DNA of 64,000 nucleotides from NCBI GenBank assembly GCA_963761775.1, contig CAVXIF010000011.1, forward strand, positions 558,001-622,000. Direction: 5' to 3'. The position numbers were made by a program, and so were the translations under genes. The stretch comes from Parerythrobacter_A sp963761775. Its GTDB lineage: Bacteria > Pseudomonadota > Alphaproteobacteria > Sphingomonadales > Sphingomonadaceae. Numbering within the stretch: position 1 is the first letter of the stretch; each line of letters begins with the position of its first letter. Under the pieces are notes generated by a model that was given only the letters and a program-made list of their open reading frames with translations, ran no database searches and was not told the DNA's origin. This document shows, piece after piece, positions 31,545 through 40,634 of this stretch.

Positions 31545-34500
31545 GCCGCTTTTTTTGCTGCACGCCGAACGACGCCGCTCAAACCCTTGGTGAGCTGGAA
31601 CAGGCCATTGAGGCGCGACTTGGGATCGCCCCAGGCCCGATTGATGACGAGTTTCATGTCGGGCCGCAGCTTGGCCGTGCCGCCGAGCCTGTCGACATAG
31701 GCGATGAGGCCGGGCCCGTCTGGGAAGTCGTCATTGTGGAACGCCACCAGCGTGCCGCGCGCGCCCACGTCGATCTTGGCGATGTTGGCGGCGATGGCCT
31801 GATGCTTGATCTCGATCAGGCGCACGAGGTTGGCGGTGGCATCGGGCAGGGGGCCGAACCGGTCGATCATCTCCGCCGCCATCGCCTCGATTTCAGCCTT
31901 GTCCGTCGCATCGTTCAGCCTGCGATAGAGCGCCATGCGCACGGCGAGGTCCGGCACATAATCTTCGGGTATCATGATCGGCGCATCGACGGTAATCTGC
32001 GGGCTGACGCTTTCCGGCTTGGCTTCCAGGCCTGCCGCACCCGCCTTCGCCGCCAGTATCGCGTCCTCCAGCATGGACTGGTACAGCTCGAACCCGACCT
32101 CGCGGATATGGCCCGATTGCTCGTCGCCCAGCAGGTTGCCCGCGCCGCGAATATCGAGATCGTGGCTGGCGAGCTGGAACCCGGCACCCAGCGTATCGAG
32201 GTCGCCCAGCACTTTCAGGCGCTTTTCCGCCACTTCGCTGAGCTGTGTATTCTTCTCATACGTCAGATAAGCATAGGCGCGCAGTTTGGCGCGCCCGACG
32301 CGACCGCGCAGCTGGTAAAGCTGTGCCAGGCCAAAGATGTCCGCGCGATGGATGATGATGGTGTTGGCGGAGGGCAGGTCCAGCCCGGATTCGATGATCG
32401 TGGTGGACAGCAGCACGTCGTATTTGTTCTCGTAGAACGCGCTCATACGTTCTTCGATTTCGTTCGCCCCCATTTGCCCGTGTGCGGATACCACCTTCAC
32501 TTCGGGTACGTGTTCGTGCAGCCAGTCCGATATCGCTTCCATATCGGAAATGCGCGGCACCACGATGAAGCTTTGCCCGCCGCGATGGTGCTCGCGCATC
32601 AGCGCCTCGCGCATCACCATGTCGTCCCATTCGGAAACGTAGGTTCGCACGGCCAGCCGGTCCACCGGCGGGGTCTGGATCGTGCTGAGTTCGCGCAGAC
32701 CGGTCATCGCCATCTGCAACGTTCGCGGGATGGGTGTCGCGGTCAGCGTCAGCATATGGACATTGGCGCGCAGCTGTTTCAACTTTTCCTTGTGGGTAAC
32801 GCCGAACCGCTGTTCCTCGTCAACGATGACCAGCCCCAGATCCTTGAACTTCGTATGTTTGGACAGGATGGCATGGGTGCCGATCACGACATCGAGATCG
32901 CCGCTGGCCAGACCTTCGCGCGTTGCGGTTATTTCCTTGGCGGGAACGAGGCGACTGAGCCGCCCGACCTTTATCGGGAAACCGGCGAAGCGTTCGGAAA
33001 AGTTCTGGAAATGCTGGCGGGCGAGCAGGGTGGTGGGCGCGATCATCGCGACCTGCTGGCCGTGCATCGCAGCGACGAATGCGGCGCGCAGGGCCACCTC
33101 GGTCTTGCCGAACCCGACATCGCCGCAGACCAGCCGGTCCATCGGCCGCCCGCTTTCCAGATCGCGCAGCACGTCGGCAATCGCGCGGTCCTGATCGTCG
33201 GTTTCCTCCCACGGGAAGCGGTCGACGAACTGGTTGTAACCTGCCTTTTCCGCCGCAAAAACCGGTGCCTTGCGCAGTGCGCGTTCGGCGGCGACTTGCA
33301 TCAGCTCGCCAGCGATGGCGAGGATGCGCTCTTTCAACTTGGCGCGGCGTCGCTGCCATGCTTCGCCACCCAGCCGGTCGAGCATGACGGCGTCTTCGCT
33401 GCTGCCGTAACGACTTAGCACATCGATGTTCTCGACCGGGATGAACAGCTTGTCGCCGCCCCGGTATTCCAGCATCACGCAATCATGCGCGCTCTTCCCG
33501 ACATTAACGGGTTCGAGACCGAGATATTTGCCGATACCGTGTTCGACATGCACGACCAGATCGCCCCGCGCCAAAGCCTGTAGTTCGGCCAGGAAGGCGT
33601 CGGCGTTTTTCTTCTTCTTGCGCCGCCGGACCAGCCTGTCGCCCAGTACGTCCTGCTCGGTCAGCAATTCCAGTTCCGCGTTGGCGAACCCGCTTTCCAC
33701 CGGCAGTATTAGCGTGGCGGGCTTGCCCTTCGCCGTCAGACCAAGTGCTTCCTGCCAGCTTTCCGCCACGGCAAGCTGGGTACCCGCTTCGCCGAGGATG
33801 GATGCGATGCGCGTGCGGCTGCCTTCGGAATACGCGGCGAAAATCGCCTTTCGCCCGCTTTTCGCGACATCGGCAAAATGGCTTGCAGCGGCTTCATACA
33901 CATTGTCGCCACGCGCGCGTTCCGGTGCGAAATCGCGGGCGGAGGTAAACCCGAAATCGAGTACGGTTTTTCCGGGTGGTTCGGCGAATGGCTTGATCCG
34001 GTGGGCGGGCGCATCGGCCAGCGCGCTGTCGAATTCGGCCTGCGCCAAATAAAGCGCATCGCGGTCCAGCGGGCGATAGCTGCCTTTGGCCTGTCCAGCG
34101 GCATTCCCGCGCTGTTCGGAGAAATCATCGATATCGGACACACGGTCGGTGGCCACTTGCAATCCGCCCGCATCGATCAGCAGCAGATCGGCCGGTTCGA
34201 GGTAATCGAACAGCGTAACCATCCGCTCCTCGAACAGCGGCAGCCAGTGTTCCATCCCGGCAAGACGGCGGCTTTCGCTTACGGCCTCGTAAAGGGGATC
34301 CTGCGTCGCCGCTGCGCCAAACGCCTCGCGGTAGCGGGTGCGGAAGCGGGTGATGCTGTCCTCGTCCAGCAGCGCCTCGCTGGCGGGCAACAGCAGGTGC
34401 TCGTCCACGGTGCCGGTGCTGATCTGCGTTTGCGGATCGAAGCTGCGCAGCGATTCCAGTTCGTCGCCGAAGAAATCCAGCCGCAACCCGTGATCGAGGC

Positions 34501-35023
34501 CAGACGGGAAGATATCGACGATGGAGCCGCGCACCGCGTATTCGCCCTTGTCCACCACCGTGTCGCTGCGGCTGTAACCTTGTCGCTGCAACAGCGCCGA
34601 CAGGCTATCGCGCCCGATTTCGAGCCCGGGCCTGAATGCGCGCACGCTCTCGCGGATGCGGAACGGCGTAAGTACGCGCTGGAGCACGGCGTTGACGGTT
34701 GTGACGAACAGCTGCGGGCCGCTGGCCTTGGCCTGCAAACGGTAGAGCGCCGACAGCCGCCGCGCACTGACCGACAGGGCCGGGCTGGCGCGGTCGTAGG
34801 GCAAACAATCCCACGCTGGAAACTCGATCACTTCCAGTTCAGGCGCGAAGAACGTCGCCGCCTCCGACACTGCGCGCATTGCGGTATCGTCCGGAGCGAT
34901 AAAGACCGCGCGCCCCTTCGCCGCGCGCGCAATATCCGCCAGCACGAGCGGCTGCGCTCCGCGCGCCACGGAGGTGAGGGTTAGGGGTTCGGCAGCGTCG
35001 AGAATACGGTTCAGGTCGGGCAT
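31541..35023 (-). CDS. mfd: transcription-repair coupling factor Mfd
   Basis: Mfd removes RNA polymerase stalled at DNA lesions and recruits UvrA. The 1160-aa protein has an N-terminal UvrB-like region (PRRL-type ARRLSALYRLQAKA and GSIVDIFPSG), the RNA-polymerase-interacting domain near LVVHVEHGIGKYLGLE, and the RecG-like translocase with CGDVGFGKTEVALRAAF (Walker A), VIVDEEQRFGV (DEEQ box), LTATPIPRTLQMA and the QLRGRVGRAK motif. The start at 35023 (MPDLNRILDAAEPLTL) is the family's normal N-terminus; the longer frame to 35179 runs into sdhE and is not supported. Confidence 0.95.
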   Translation of the reverse strand: MPDLNRILDAAEPLTLTSVARGAQPLVLADIARAAKGRAVFIAPDDTAMRAVSEAATFFAPELEVIEFPAWDCLPYDRASPALSVSARRLSALYRLQAKASGPQLFVTTVNAVLQRVLTPFRIRESVRAFRPGLEIGRDSLSALLQRQGYSRSDTVVDKGEYAVRGSIVDIFPSGLDHGLRLDFFGDELESLRSFDPQTQISTGTVDEHLLLPASEALLDEDSITRFRTRYREAFGAAATQDPLYEAVSESRRLAGMEHWLPLFEERMVTLFDYLEPADLLLIDAGGLQVATDRVSDIDDFSEQRGNAAGQAKGSYRPLDRDALYLAQAEFDSALADAPAHRIKPFAEPPGKTVLDFGFTSARDFAPERARGDNVYEAAASHFADVAKSGRKAIFAAYSEGSRTRIASILGEAGTQLAVAESWQEALGLTAKGKPATLILPVESGFANAELELLTEQDVLGDRLVRRRKKKKNADAFLAELQALARGDLVVHVEHGIGKYLGLEPVNVGKSAHDCVMLEYRGGDKLFIPVENIDVLSRYGSSEDAVMLDRLGGEAWQRRRAKLKERILAIAGELMQVAAERALRKAPVFAAEKAGYNQFVDRFPWEETDDQDRAIADVLRDLESGRPMDRLVCGDVGFGKTEVALRAAFVAAMHGQQVAMIAPTTLLARQHFQNFSERFAGFPIKVGRLSRLVPAKEITATREGLASGDLDVVIGTHAILSKHTKFKDLGLVIVDEEQRFGVTHKEKLKQLRANVHMLTLTATPIPRTLQMAMTGLRELSTIQTPPVDRLAVRTYVSEWDDMVMREALMREHHRGGQSFIVVPRISDMEAISDWLHEHVPEVKVVSAHGQMGANEIEERMSAFYENKYDVLLSTTIIESGLDLPSANTIIIHRADIFGLAQLYQLRGRVGRAKLRAYAYLTYEKNTQLSEVAEKRLKVLGDLDTLGAGFQLASHDLDIRGAGNLLGDEQSGHIREVGFELYQSMLEDAILAAKAGAAGLEAKPESVSPQITVDAPIMIPEDYVPDLAVRMALYRRLNDATDKAEIEAMAAEMIDRFGPLPDATANLVRLIEIKHQAIAANIAKIDVGARGTLVAFHNDDFPDGPGLIAYVDRLGGTAKLRPDMKLVINRAWGDPKSRLNGLFQLTKGLSGVVRRAAKKAA

Positions 35024-35085
35024 CGTGGGGTCTAGCGAACGAGGGGCAAGGGGGTTCCGCACACATTTGTGCGGCGGATGGCGTG

Positions 35086-35376
35086 TCAGCCCGGAATATC
35101 GACGTAATCGAGCCGCTGCATCGTTTCCATCTGCGCACCGGCAAAACGGTCGGGCACCGGCTGCGTTTGCAACGCCCATGCCATGATATCGACATCGTCA
35201 TGGTCCAGCAGCGCCTCGAACCAGGCAAGCGCGGTGTCGTCCCAATCTGCGCTATACCTGTCGAAATAGCCGCCGATCATATAGTCCGCCTCCCGCGTGC
35301 CGCGATGCCAGCTGCGGAATGCGGCGCGGCGCTTGCGGGCGTCGAGATCGGGACTGTCAGGTGGCGATGTTGTCAT
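35086..35376 (-). CDS. sdhE: succinate dehydrogenase assembly factor SdhE (FAD flavinylation)
   Basis: SdhE promotes covalent attachment of FAD to succinate dehydrogenase. The 96-aa protein has SWHRGTREADYMIGGYFDRY, matching the family's RGxxExD core, in which the usual Met/Lys residues vary, and the family's typical five-helix length. It is upstream of mfd on the same strand (62-bp gap) and divergent from recG, an arrangement I know from alphaproteobacteria. Confidence 0.87.
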   Translation of the reverse strand: MTTSPPDSPDLDARKRRAAFRSWHRGTREADYMIGGYFDRYSADWDDTALAWFEALLDHDDVDIMAWALQTQPVPDRFAGAQMETMQRLDYVDIPG

Positions 35377-35464
35377 GCAAATCGCCTATATCGCCTGCGC
35401 GCAGCGGGCAACCGTCACAACCGCGCTCGACATGACGAACGCCGCTTTGCATAACCCGGCTGCG

Positions 35465-37528
35465 ATGCGCCCCGATATCCTCAACCCCCTGTTTGCCGAG
35501 ATCGACACGCTGGACGGCGTGGGGCCGAAGCTGGTCAAGCCGCTGGCGCGGCTGCGGCTGGCGAGAGTGCGGGATGTGGCGTATCATTTGCCCGAACGTT
35601 TCGTGAACCGCCGCGCCATCGGCAATCTGGACGAGGGGGCGGAGGGCGAGCAAGTCGTCGTCGCACTGACCGCAACCGAGCATCGCGCACCGCGCAGCGG
35701 GCGCGGACCGTACAAAATCCTCGCGCAGGACGCGGTTGGCAATATCTGCGCCGTCACCTATTTCGGGCGCGCGGCCTATAGCGGCAAGAAACTGCTGCCG
35801 GTGGGTGAGCGGCGCTGGGTCGCAGGGCGGCTCGATCGCTATGGCGACATGCTGCAGATCGTGCACCCCGATCATGTTGTCGAGGATAACGGCGATACAC
35901 TGGCGCGGTTGTGCGAGCCGGTTTACGCGCTCGCCACCGGTCTGACGCAACCCAAACTCGCCAGCCTTGTCGCGCAATCGCTGGCGAAGCTACCCGCTCT
36001 GCCCGAATGGATAGAACCCACGCAGCTCGCGCAGATGGACTGGCCCGCCTGGAACGAGGCCATGCCGCGCGCCCATCGCGGACCGGATGCCGTGGCGCGC
36101 GACCGGATCGCCTATGACGAGCTGCTCGCTAACGCGTTGGCGCTGATGCTTGTGCGAGCAGACAATCGGCGGCGTCGGGGCCAGCCGTTGAAGGGCGACG
36201 GATCGCTGCGCGCCAAGCTGGAACTGCCCTTCGAACTGACCGGCGCGCAGGAGCGCTCCATCGCGGAGATTGCGGCGGATTTGCAGCAGGAGGCACCGAT
36301 GCTGCGCCTGCTGCAGGGCGATGTCGGTTCGGGCAAGACGGTGGTGGCGCTGAATGCCATGCTGGTGGCGATGGAGGCGGGCAAGCAAAGCGCCCTGCTT
36401 GCGCCGACCGAGATCCTCGCGCGCCAGCATTTCGAGACGTTGCGCAATATGGCGCGACCGACCGGCGCGGAGGTTGCGCTGCTGACCGGGCGCGACAAGG
36501 GCAGTGCGCGCGAAAGTATCCTGATGGGGCTGCTCGACGGTAGCATCGACATTGTCGTGGGCACCCATGCGATATTCCAGGACACCGTCGGCTATCGCGA
36601 TCTTGCATTGGTCGTGATCGACGAGCAGCACCGCTTCGGCGTGGCCCAGCGGCTGCAACTGGCGGCGAAGGGGCGCGCAACGCCGCATACGCTGGCGATG
36701 ACCGCCACACCGATCCCGCGCACGCTGACACTGGCGCAGCATGGCGAGATGGATGTCAGCAAGCTGGACGAGCTGCCACCGGGCCGACAGGCAATCGATA
36801 CGCGGGTGGTGTCGGGCGAACGAATGCAGGACGTGGTGGCGGGAGTCGCGCGCCACATTGCAGGCGGGCAGCAGGCTTATTGGGTTTGCCCGATGGTCCA
36901 CGACAGCGAAACGGCGGACATCGCCGCTGCCGAGGCCCGCTACGCCGCTTTGCGCGAGGTGTTCGATCCGGACGACATCGTGCTGGTCCATGGCCAGTTG
37001 CGCCCCGAGATCAAGGACGCCGCGATGGCGCGGTTCGCCGATGGCAAGGCTAAGTTGCTGGTGGCGACAACCGTCATCGAGGTCGGCGTCGATGTGCCCG
37101 CCGCAACGCTGATGGTGATCGAACAGGCGGAACGGTTCGGGTTGGCGCAGCTGCACCAGCTGCGCGGTCGCGTCGGGCGGGGCAGCGAGAAATCGGTGTG
37201 TTTGCTGCTGCGTGGGGAAGCCCTGTCCGAAACGGGGCGCGAAAGGCTGGCGCTGATGCGAGAGACGCAGGACGGGTTTAGGCTTGCAGAAGAAGATCTG
37301 AAACTGCGCGGCGGCGGCGAATTGCTCGGCACGCGGCAATCGGGTGATACACCGTTCCGCATCGCGACACTGGAGCAAATTACGCGGATGGCGCATATCG
37401 CCGATGCCGATGCCCGCCTGCTGGTGGAACGCGATGGCGGCCTGACCGGCACGCGCGGAGAAGCGGCGCGCATCCTGCTCTATCTGTTCGAGCGCGACTG
37501 GGGCGTTCAGCTGCTGCGTGGCGGCTAG
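35465..37528 (+). CDS. recG: ATP-dependent DNA helicase RecG
   Basis: RecG remodels stalled forks and Holliday junctions. The 687-aa product has an N-terminal wedge/OB region (GVGPKLVKPLARLRLARVRD; LPERFVNR), then helicase motifs: LLQGDVGSGKTVVALNAM (Walker A), VIDEQHRFGVAQR (DEQH box), MTATPIPRTLTLA and QLRGRVGRG. I chose the ATG at 35465 (MRPDILNPLFAEIDTL) because it gives the standard start and length; in-frame ATGs at 35432 and 35297 are upstream and poorly supported. Confidence 0.95.
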   Translation: MRPDILNPLFAEIDTLDGVGPKLVKPLARLRLARVRDVAYHLPERFVNRRAIGNLDEGAEGEQVVVALTATEHRAPRSGRGPYKILAQDAVGNICAVTYFGRAAYSGKKLLPVGERRWVAGRLDRYGDMLQIVHPDHVVEDNGDTLARLCEPVYALATGLTQPKLASLVAQSLAKLPALPEWIEPTQLAQMDWPAWNEAMPRAHRGPDAVARDRIAYDELLANALALMLVRADNRRRRGQPLKGDGSLRAKLELPFELTGAQERSIAEIAADLQQEAPMLRLLQGDVGSGKTVVALNAMLVAMEAGKQSALLAPTEILARQHFETLRNMARPTGAEVALLTGRDKGSARESILMGLLDGSIDIVVGTHAIFQDTVGYRDLALVVIDEQHRFGVAQRLQLAAKGRATPHTLAMTATPIPRTLTLAQHGEMDVSKLDELPPGRQAIDTRVVSGERMQDVVAGVARHIAGGQQAYWVCPMVHDSETADIAAAEARYAALREVFDPDDIVLVHGQLRPEIKDAAMARFADGKAKLLVATTVIEVGVDVPAATLMVIEQAERFGLAQLHQLRGRVGRGSEKSVCLLLRGEALSETGRERLALMRETQDGFRLAEEDLKLRGGGELLGTRQSGDTPFRIATLEQITRMAHIADADARLLVERDGGLTGTRGEAARILLYLFERDWGVQLLRGG

Positions 37529-37545
37529 GCAATCGCCGCGCGGTG

Positions 37546-38889
37546 CTACGCAGGGCCTAACACATCCTCCACGATACGCCTGACGTTCACCTGCGCTTTC
37601 AACCGTGCACCGAGCAGCGCGGTACCGCTGATCTTGCGCTGCACGAACAGCGTTTCGGCGGGCGGAATATGCCAGCTCTCGCGGTCCTGTGCGATGACCA
37701 TGCCTTCATCGCGCAGCAACGGCACGAAGGCGCGGTCGCCGAAATCGAAGGGTTCGTCCTTCGTCATCTCTGTAACAATCACGTCGATCATCCGGTCGAT
37801 GCTCTCGCGGTGCTTGTCGATCACGATCGGATTTACAAAACCCGCCGCCACGGCCTCGGCGCGAACCCGCCCGCGATCTTTCGCCAGACCTGCCTCGATC
37901 AGCCTTCGGTAAGCCGTCGCGATGTCGGGTGCGATCGCGCGGGTCGCGCCGAAATCCAATAACACTACCTTGCCGTCGCCTTCGTCTTTCGAGGCACGCT
38001 GGTACCGGAAATTGGCGAAATTCGGGTCGGTCTGCATGACGCCGAATTCGAACAGCTCGCGTCCGACCAGCCGCATCATCCGCGCAAAAACCGCGTCGCG
38101 CAATTCCTGCGGTTCGTCGGAAAGGCTTTCGATAGGAATGCCGTCGACGAAGGTCATGGCAAGCACGCGGTCGGTGGTCAGCGGCGCATACAGCTCCGGC
38201 ACGACAAACCCCGGGTCGTCGGCCAGCCGCGCGCGATACAGCATCATCTGCTCGCCCTCGCGGCGGTAATCGGCTTCCTCGTGCAACTGTTCCTTGGCCG
38301 CAGCCAGCAGGGGCGCGATGTCCAGTTCCTTCGGCATCATGCCGGAGACGCGCAGCAGGGTGGCGACATTGTCCACATCGCTGTCAATGCTTTGTGCGAC
38401 GCCGGGATACTGCACCTTGATCGCCAGTGTCCGCCCGTCGCGGGTCAGCGCGCGATGCACCTGTCCGATGCTGGCAGCGGCAATGGGACGCGGCTCGAAC
38501 CGGCGAAAGTTTTTGCGCCAGTCCTTGCCCCATTCCTTTACCAGCACCGTATCGAGCTGCCTGGGCGGCATAAAATTGGCACGATCGCGCAGCGAGGCGA
38601 GGATGTCGGACAGTTCGGGCGGTAGCATGTCGCCGGCATCCATGCTGATCATCTGGCCCAGCTTCATCGCCGCACCGCGCAAGTGCGCCAGCCTGTCGGC
38701 CAGTCGCTTGGCATTGGCCGGAGTCAGCAGCAGGTCGTTGAGGCTCGGCTTCTGCCCCGCCGCAACGCGTTTCGCGCCTTCGCCGAGGACGGACCCGGCA
38801 ACGCCACCAGCTAAACGACCGAAACCGGCAAGCCGTGACAGCCTGCCGCTAGGAACCGCACGATGGCGCGGCGGCGTCTTATCGGGCAT
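37546..38889 (-). CDS. ABC1/UbiB-family atypical kinase
   Basis: A 447-aa member of the ABC1/ADCK/UbiB family, whose members support ubiquinone synthesis as small-molecule ATPases rather than protein kinases. The diagnostic KxGQ segment is KLGQMISMDAGDMLPPELSD, followed by the Ala-rich loop AAASIGQVHRA, LAIKVQYPG, and a metal site LLDFGATRAIA. It lacks the C-terminal membrane helices of the main UbiB, so it may be an accessory paralog. The start at 38889 is preferred because the longer frame overlaps the divergent DUF3429 gene. Confidence 0.85.
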   Translation of the reverse strand: MPDKTPPRHRAVPSGRLSRLAGFGRLAGGVAGSVLGEGAKRVAAGQKPSLNDLLLTPANAKRLADRLAHLRGAAMKLGQMISMDAGDMLPPELSDILASLRDRANFMPPRQLDTVLVKEWGKDWRKNFRRFEPRPIAAASIGQVHRALTRDGRTLAIKVQYPGVAQSIDSDVDNVATLLRVSGMMPKELDIAPLLAAAKEQLHEEADYRREGEQMMLYRARLADDPGFVVPELYAPLTTDRVLAMTFVDGIPIESLSDEPQELRDAVFARMMRLVGRELFEFGVMQTDPNFANFRYQRASKDEGDGKVVLLDFGATRAIAPDIATAYRRLIEAGLAKDRGRVRAEAVAAGFVNPIVIDKHRESIDRMIDVIVTEMTKDEPFDFGDRAFVPLLRDEGMVIAQDRESWHIPPAETLFVQRKISGTALLGARLKAQVNVRRIVEDVLGPA

Positions 38890-38915
38890 GGGGGCTGGAC
38901 ACTGAGAAAAGAGAC

Positions 38916-39392
38916 ATGAGCATGACCACCCAACCCCGCACATCGGGCGGCGTTCCGCGCACGGCAATGCTGCTCGGCTATGCCGGACTGTTGCCGCAAT
39001 TGCTGGCAGTCGTCCTTGTCCTGAATGGCGGACAGTGGAGCTGGGTCGCGCTGGCGGCAGGCTTTGCCTATGCGGCGCTGATCTTCAGCTTTCTGGGCGG
39101 TGTCTGGTGGGGGCAGGCGCTGTCCATGCCAGAGGCCCCACGCTGGATATATGGCGCGGCGATCCTGCCAAGCCTCGTTGCCTTGGCGCTATTCACCCCG
39201 TGGCTGTTCGGCGCGCGCTGGCCCGGCCCGTCCTTGTTTTGGCTAGGTTTACTGCTGGGAGCGTCGCCGCTGGTGGACCGCGCCATCGGTGCAGCGCAGC
39301 CGCGCTGGATGCGCCTGCGCTGGCATCTCTCGCTAGGCCTGGGCGGATTGACGTTGGTGCTGGCCGGACTGGCGCTGACGCAAGGTAGCTGA
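38916..39392 (+). CDS. DUF3429-type integral membrane protein
   Basis: A 158-aa hydrophobic protein with about four to five predicted membrane helices. It resembles DUF3429 proteins (compare LLGYAGLLPQLLAV and the FLGGVWWGQAL segment). The biochemical function is unknown. It is divergent from the UbiB-like gene (26 bp apart) and followed by the antisense tRNA-Pro. Confidence 0.75.
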   Translation: MSMTTQPRTSGGVPRTAMLLGYAGLLPQLLAVVLVLNGGQWSWVALAAGFAYAALIFSFLGGVWWGQALSMPEAPRWIYGAAILPSLVALALFTPWLFGARWPGPSLFWLGLLLGASPLVDRAIGAAQPRWMRLRWHLSLGLGGLTLVLAGLALTQGS

Positions 39393-39405
39393 CGCGGAAA
39401 AATAA

Positions 39406-39482
39406 TGGTCGGGAAGAGAGGATTCGAACCTCCGGCCCCCGCCTCCCGAAGACGGTGCTCTACCAGGCTGAGCTACTTCCCG
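39406..39482 (-). tRNA. tRNA-Pro (anticodon CGG)
   Basis: On the minus strand the acceptor stem is CGGGAAG/CTTCCCG, the anticodon loop TTCGGGA with anticodon CGG, the T-loop GGTTCGAATCC, and CCA is encoded (39406-39408). 77 nt. Confidence 0.96.
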
Positions 39483-39584
39483 ACACGCTGCGCCGACAGG
39501 GAGCCTGACGACGCGGTAGATGCGCGCCTATAGGTCGCCACCGACGGGGTGGCAAGCAGGGTGTGTCGGGGCTAGGGCAGTGCG

Positions 39585-40520
39585 ATGACCGACGCCGAGC
39601 CCCCTCATTTCGAACAGCAATATCTCGACCTGATGGCGCGTATCTGGGCCGAGGGTATGGAGCAGGCGGACCGTACCGGTGTCGGCACGCGTTCGCTGTT
39701 CGGCACCATGTTGCGGTTCGACCTGGCTGACGGCGCCATGCCGCTGATCACGACGAAGCGGGTATACTGGAAGACGGCCACGCGCGAGCTGCTGTGGTTC
39801 CTGACCGGCAGCACGAATATCCGCCCGCTCGTGTTGCAGGGCGTAAAGATCTGGAACGAGTGGCCGCACGCGCGCTATGTCAGGGAAACCGGGGACGATC
39901 TGACGCTCGATGCCTTTGTCGCGCGCATTGCCGACGACACCGCATTCGCCGCAGAATGGGGCGAGCTGGGGCCGGTCTATGGCAAGCAATGGGTCGACTG
40001 GCCAACATATGTGGCGACGGGCGAGGGCACGTTCAAAGCTGGAAACGGTATCAACCAAGTCTTGCAAGTCGTTAATTCAATTAAGAACAGTCCGGCAAGC
40101 CGTCGCCACATCATCGAAGGCTGGAACGTGGCGCAGCTGGAAGACATGGCCCTGCCGCCGTGTCACAAGACGTACCAGTTCAACGTCGCCGATGACCGGC
40201 TGAATTGCGCGCTTTACCAGCGCAGCTGCGATGTTGCGCTGGGCCTGCCATTCAATCTTTGGTCCGCCGCGCTTCTGACGCGCATGATGGCGCAGCAAAC
40301 AGGTCTTGAGGCCGGGGAGCTGGTATGGATGGGCGGCGACACCCACCTGTACATTAATCACGCCGATCTGGTTAGGGAGCAACTTTCACGCTCACCACAG
40401 GGTAATCCCACCCTATCGATAGGGCGCATTCCGCCTTCGATATTCGACTACGAATTCGACGACTTCACAGTCGAGGAATATACACCGCATCCACCCATCG
40501 CGGCACAGGTTGCGGTCTGA
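39585..40520 (+). CDS. thyA: thymidylate synthase
   Basis: ThyA methylates dUMP to dTMP using methylene-tetrahydrofolate. The 311-aa protein has LITTKRVYWKTATRELLWFL, the nucleophile Cys in MALPPCHKTYQF, QRSCDVALGLPFNLW and the GGDTHLYINH segment, and ends near the usual PIAA.VAV tail. It contains an insert relative to the 264-aa E. coli form, around WPTYVATGEGTFKAGNGINQ, which is common in longer ThyA. Stands alone; the bkd operon starts 114 bp later on the same strand. Confidence 0.96.
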   Translation: MTDAEPPHFEQQYLDLMARIWAEGMEQADRTGVGTRSLFGTMLRFDLADGAMPLITTKRVYWKTATRELLWFLTGSTNIRPLVLQGVKIWNEWPHARYVRETGDDLTLDAFVARIADDTAFAAEWGELGPVYGKQWVDWPTYVATGEGTFKAGNGINQVLQVVNSIKNSPASRRHIIEGWNVAQLEDMALPPCHKTYQFNVADDRLNCALYQRSCDVALGLPFNLWSAALLTRMMAQQTGLEAGELVWMGGDTHLYINHADLVREQLSRSPQGNPTLSIGRIPPSIFDYEFDDFTVEEYTPHPPIAAQVAV

Positions 40521-40634
40521 CCGGCACACGGCGTGATCCTTGGCCTCCCTTGACCCGAACGCACCGTTGAAATAAAAAAACACATCGCGGAAACTTTACA
40601 TCCGCAATGGCAAATTGGCCCTGCAGGAGAGCGC

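Noticed and set aside
31472..33418. Long open frame of 648 codons on the plus strand opposite mfd
   Set aside because: It lies wholly within mfd on the other strand, has no domain, signal or start signal, and reflects the high GC content and codon bias of mfd.
40587..40605. Inverted repeat GCGGA/TCCGC upstream of bkdA1
   Set aside because: Only 5-bp arms with a 9-nt spacer; expected by chance in GC-rich DNA.
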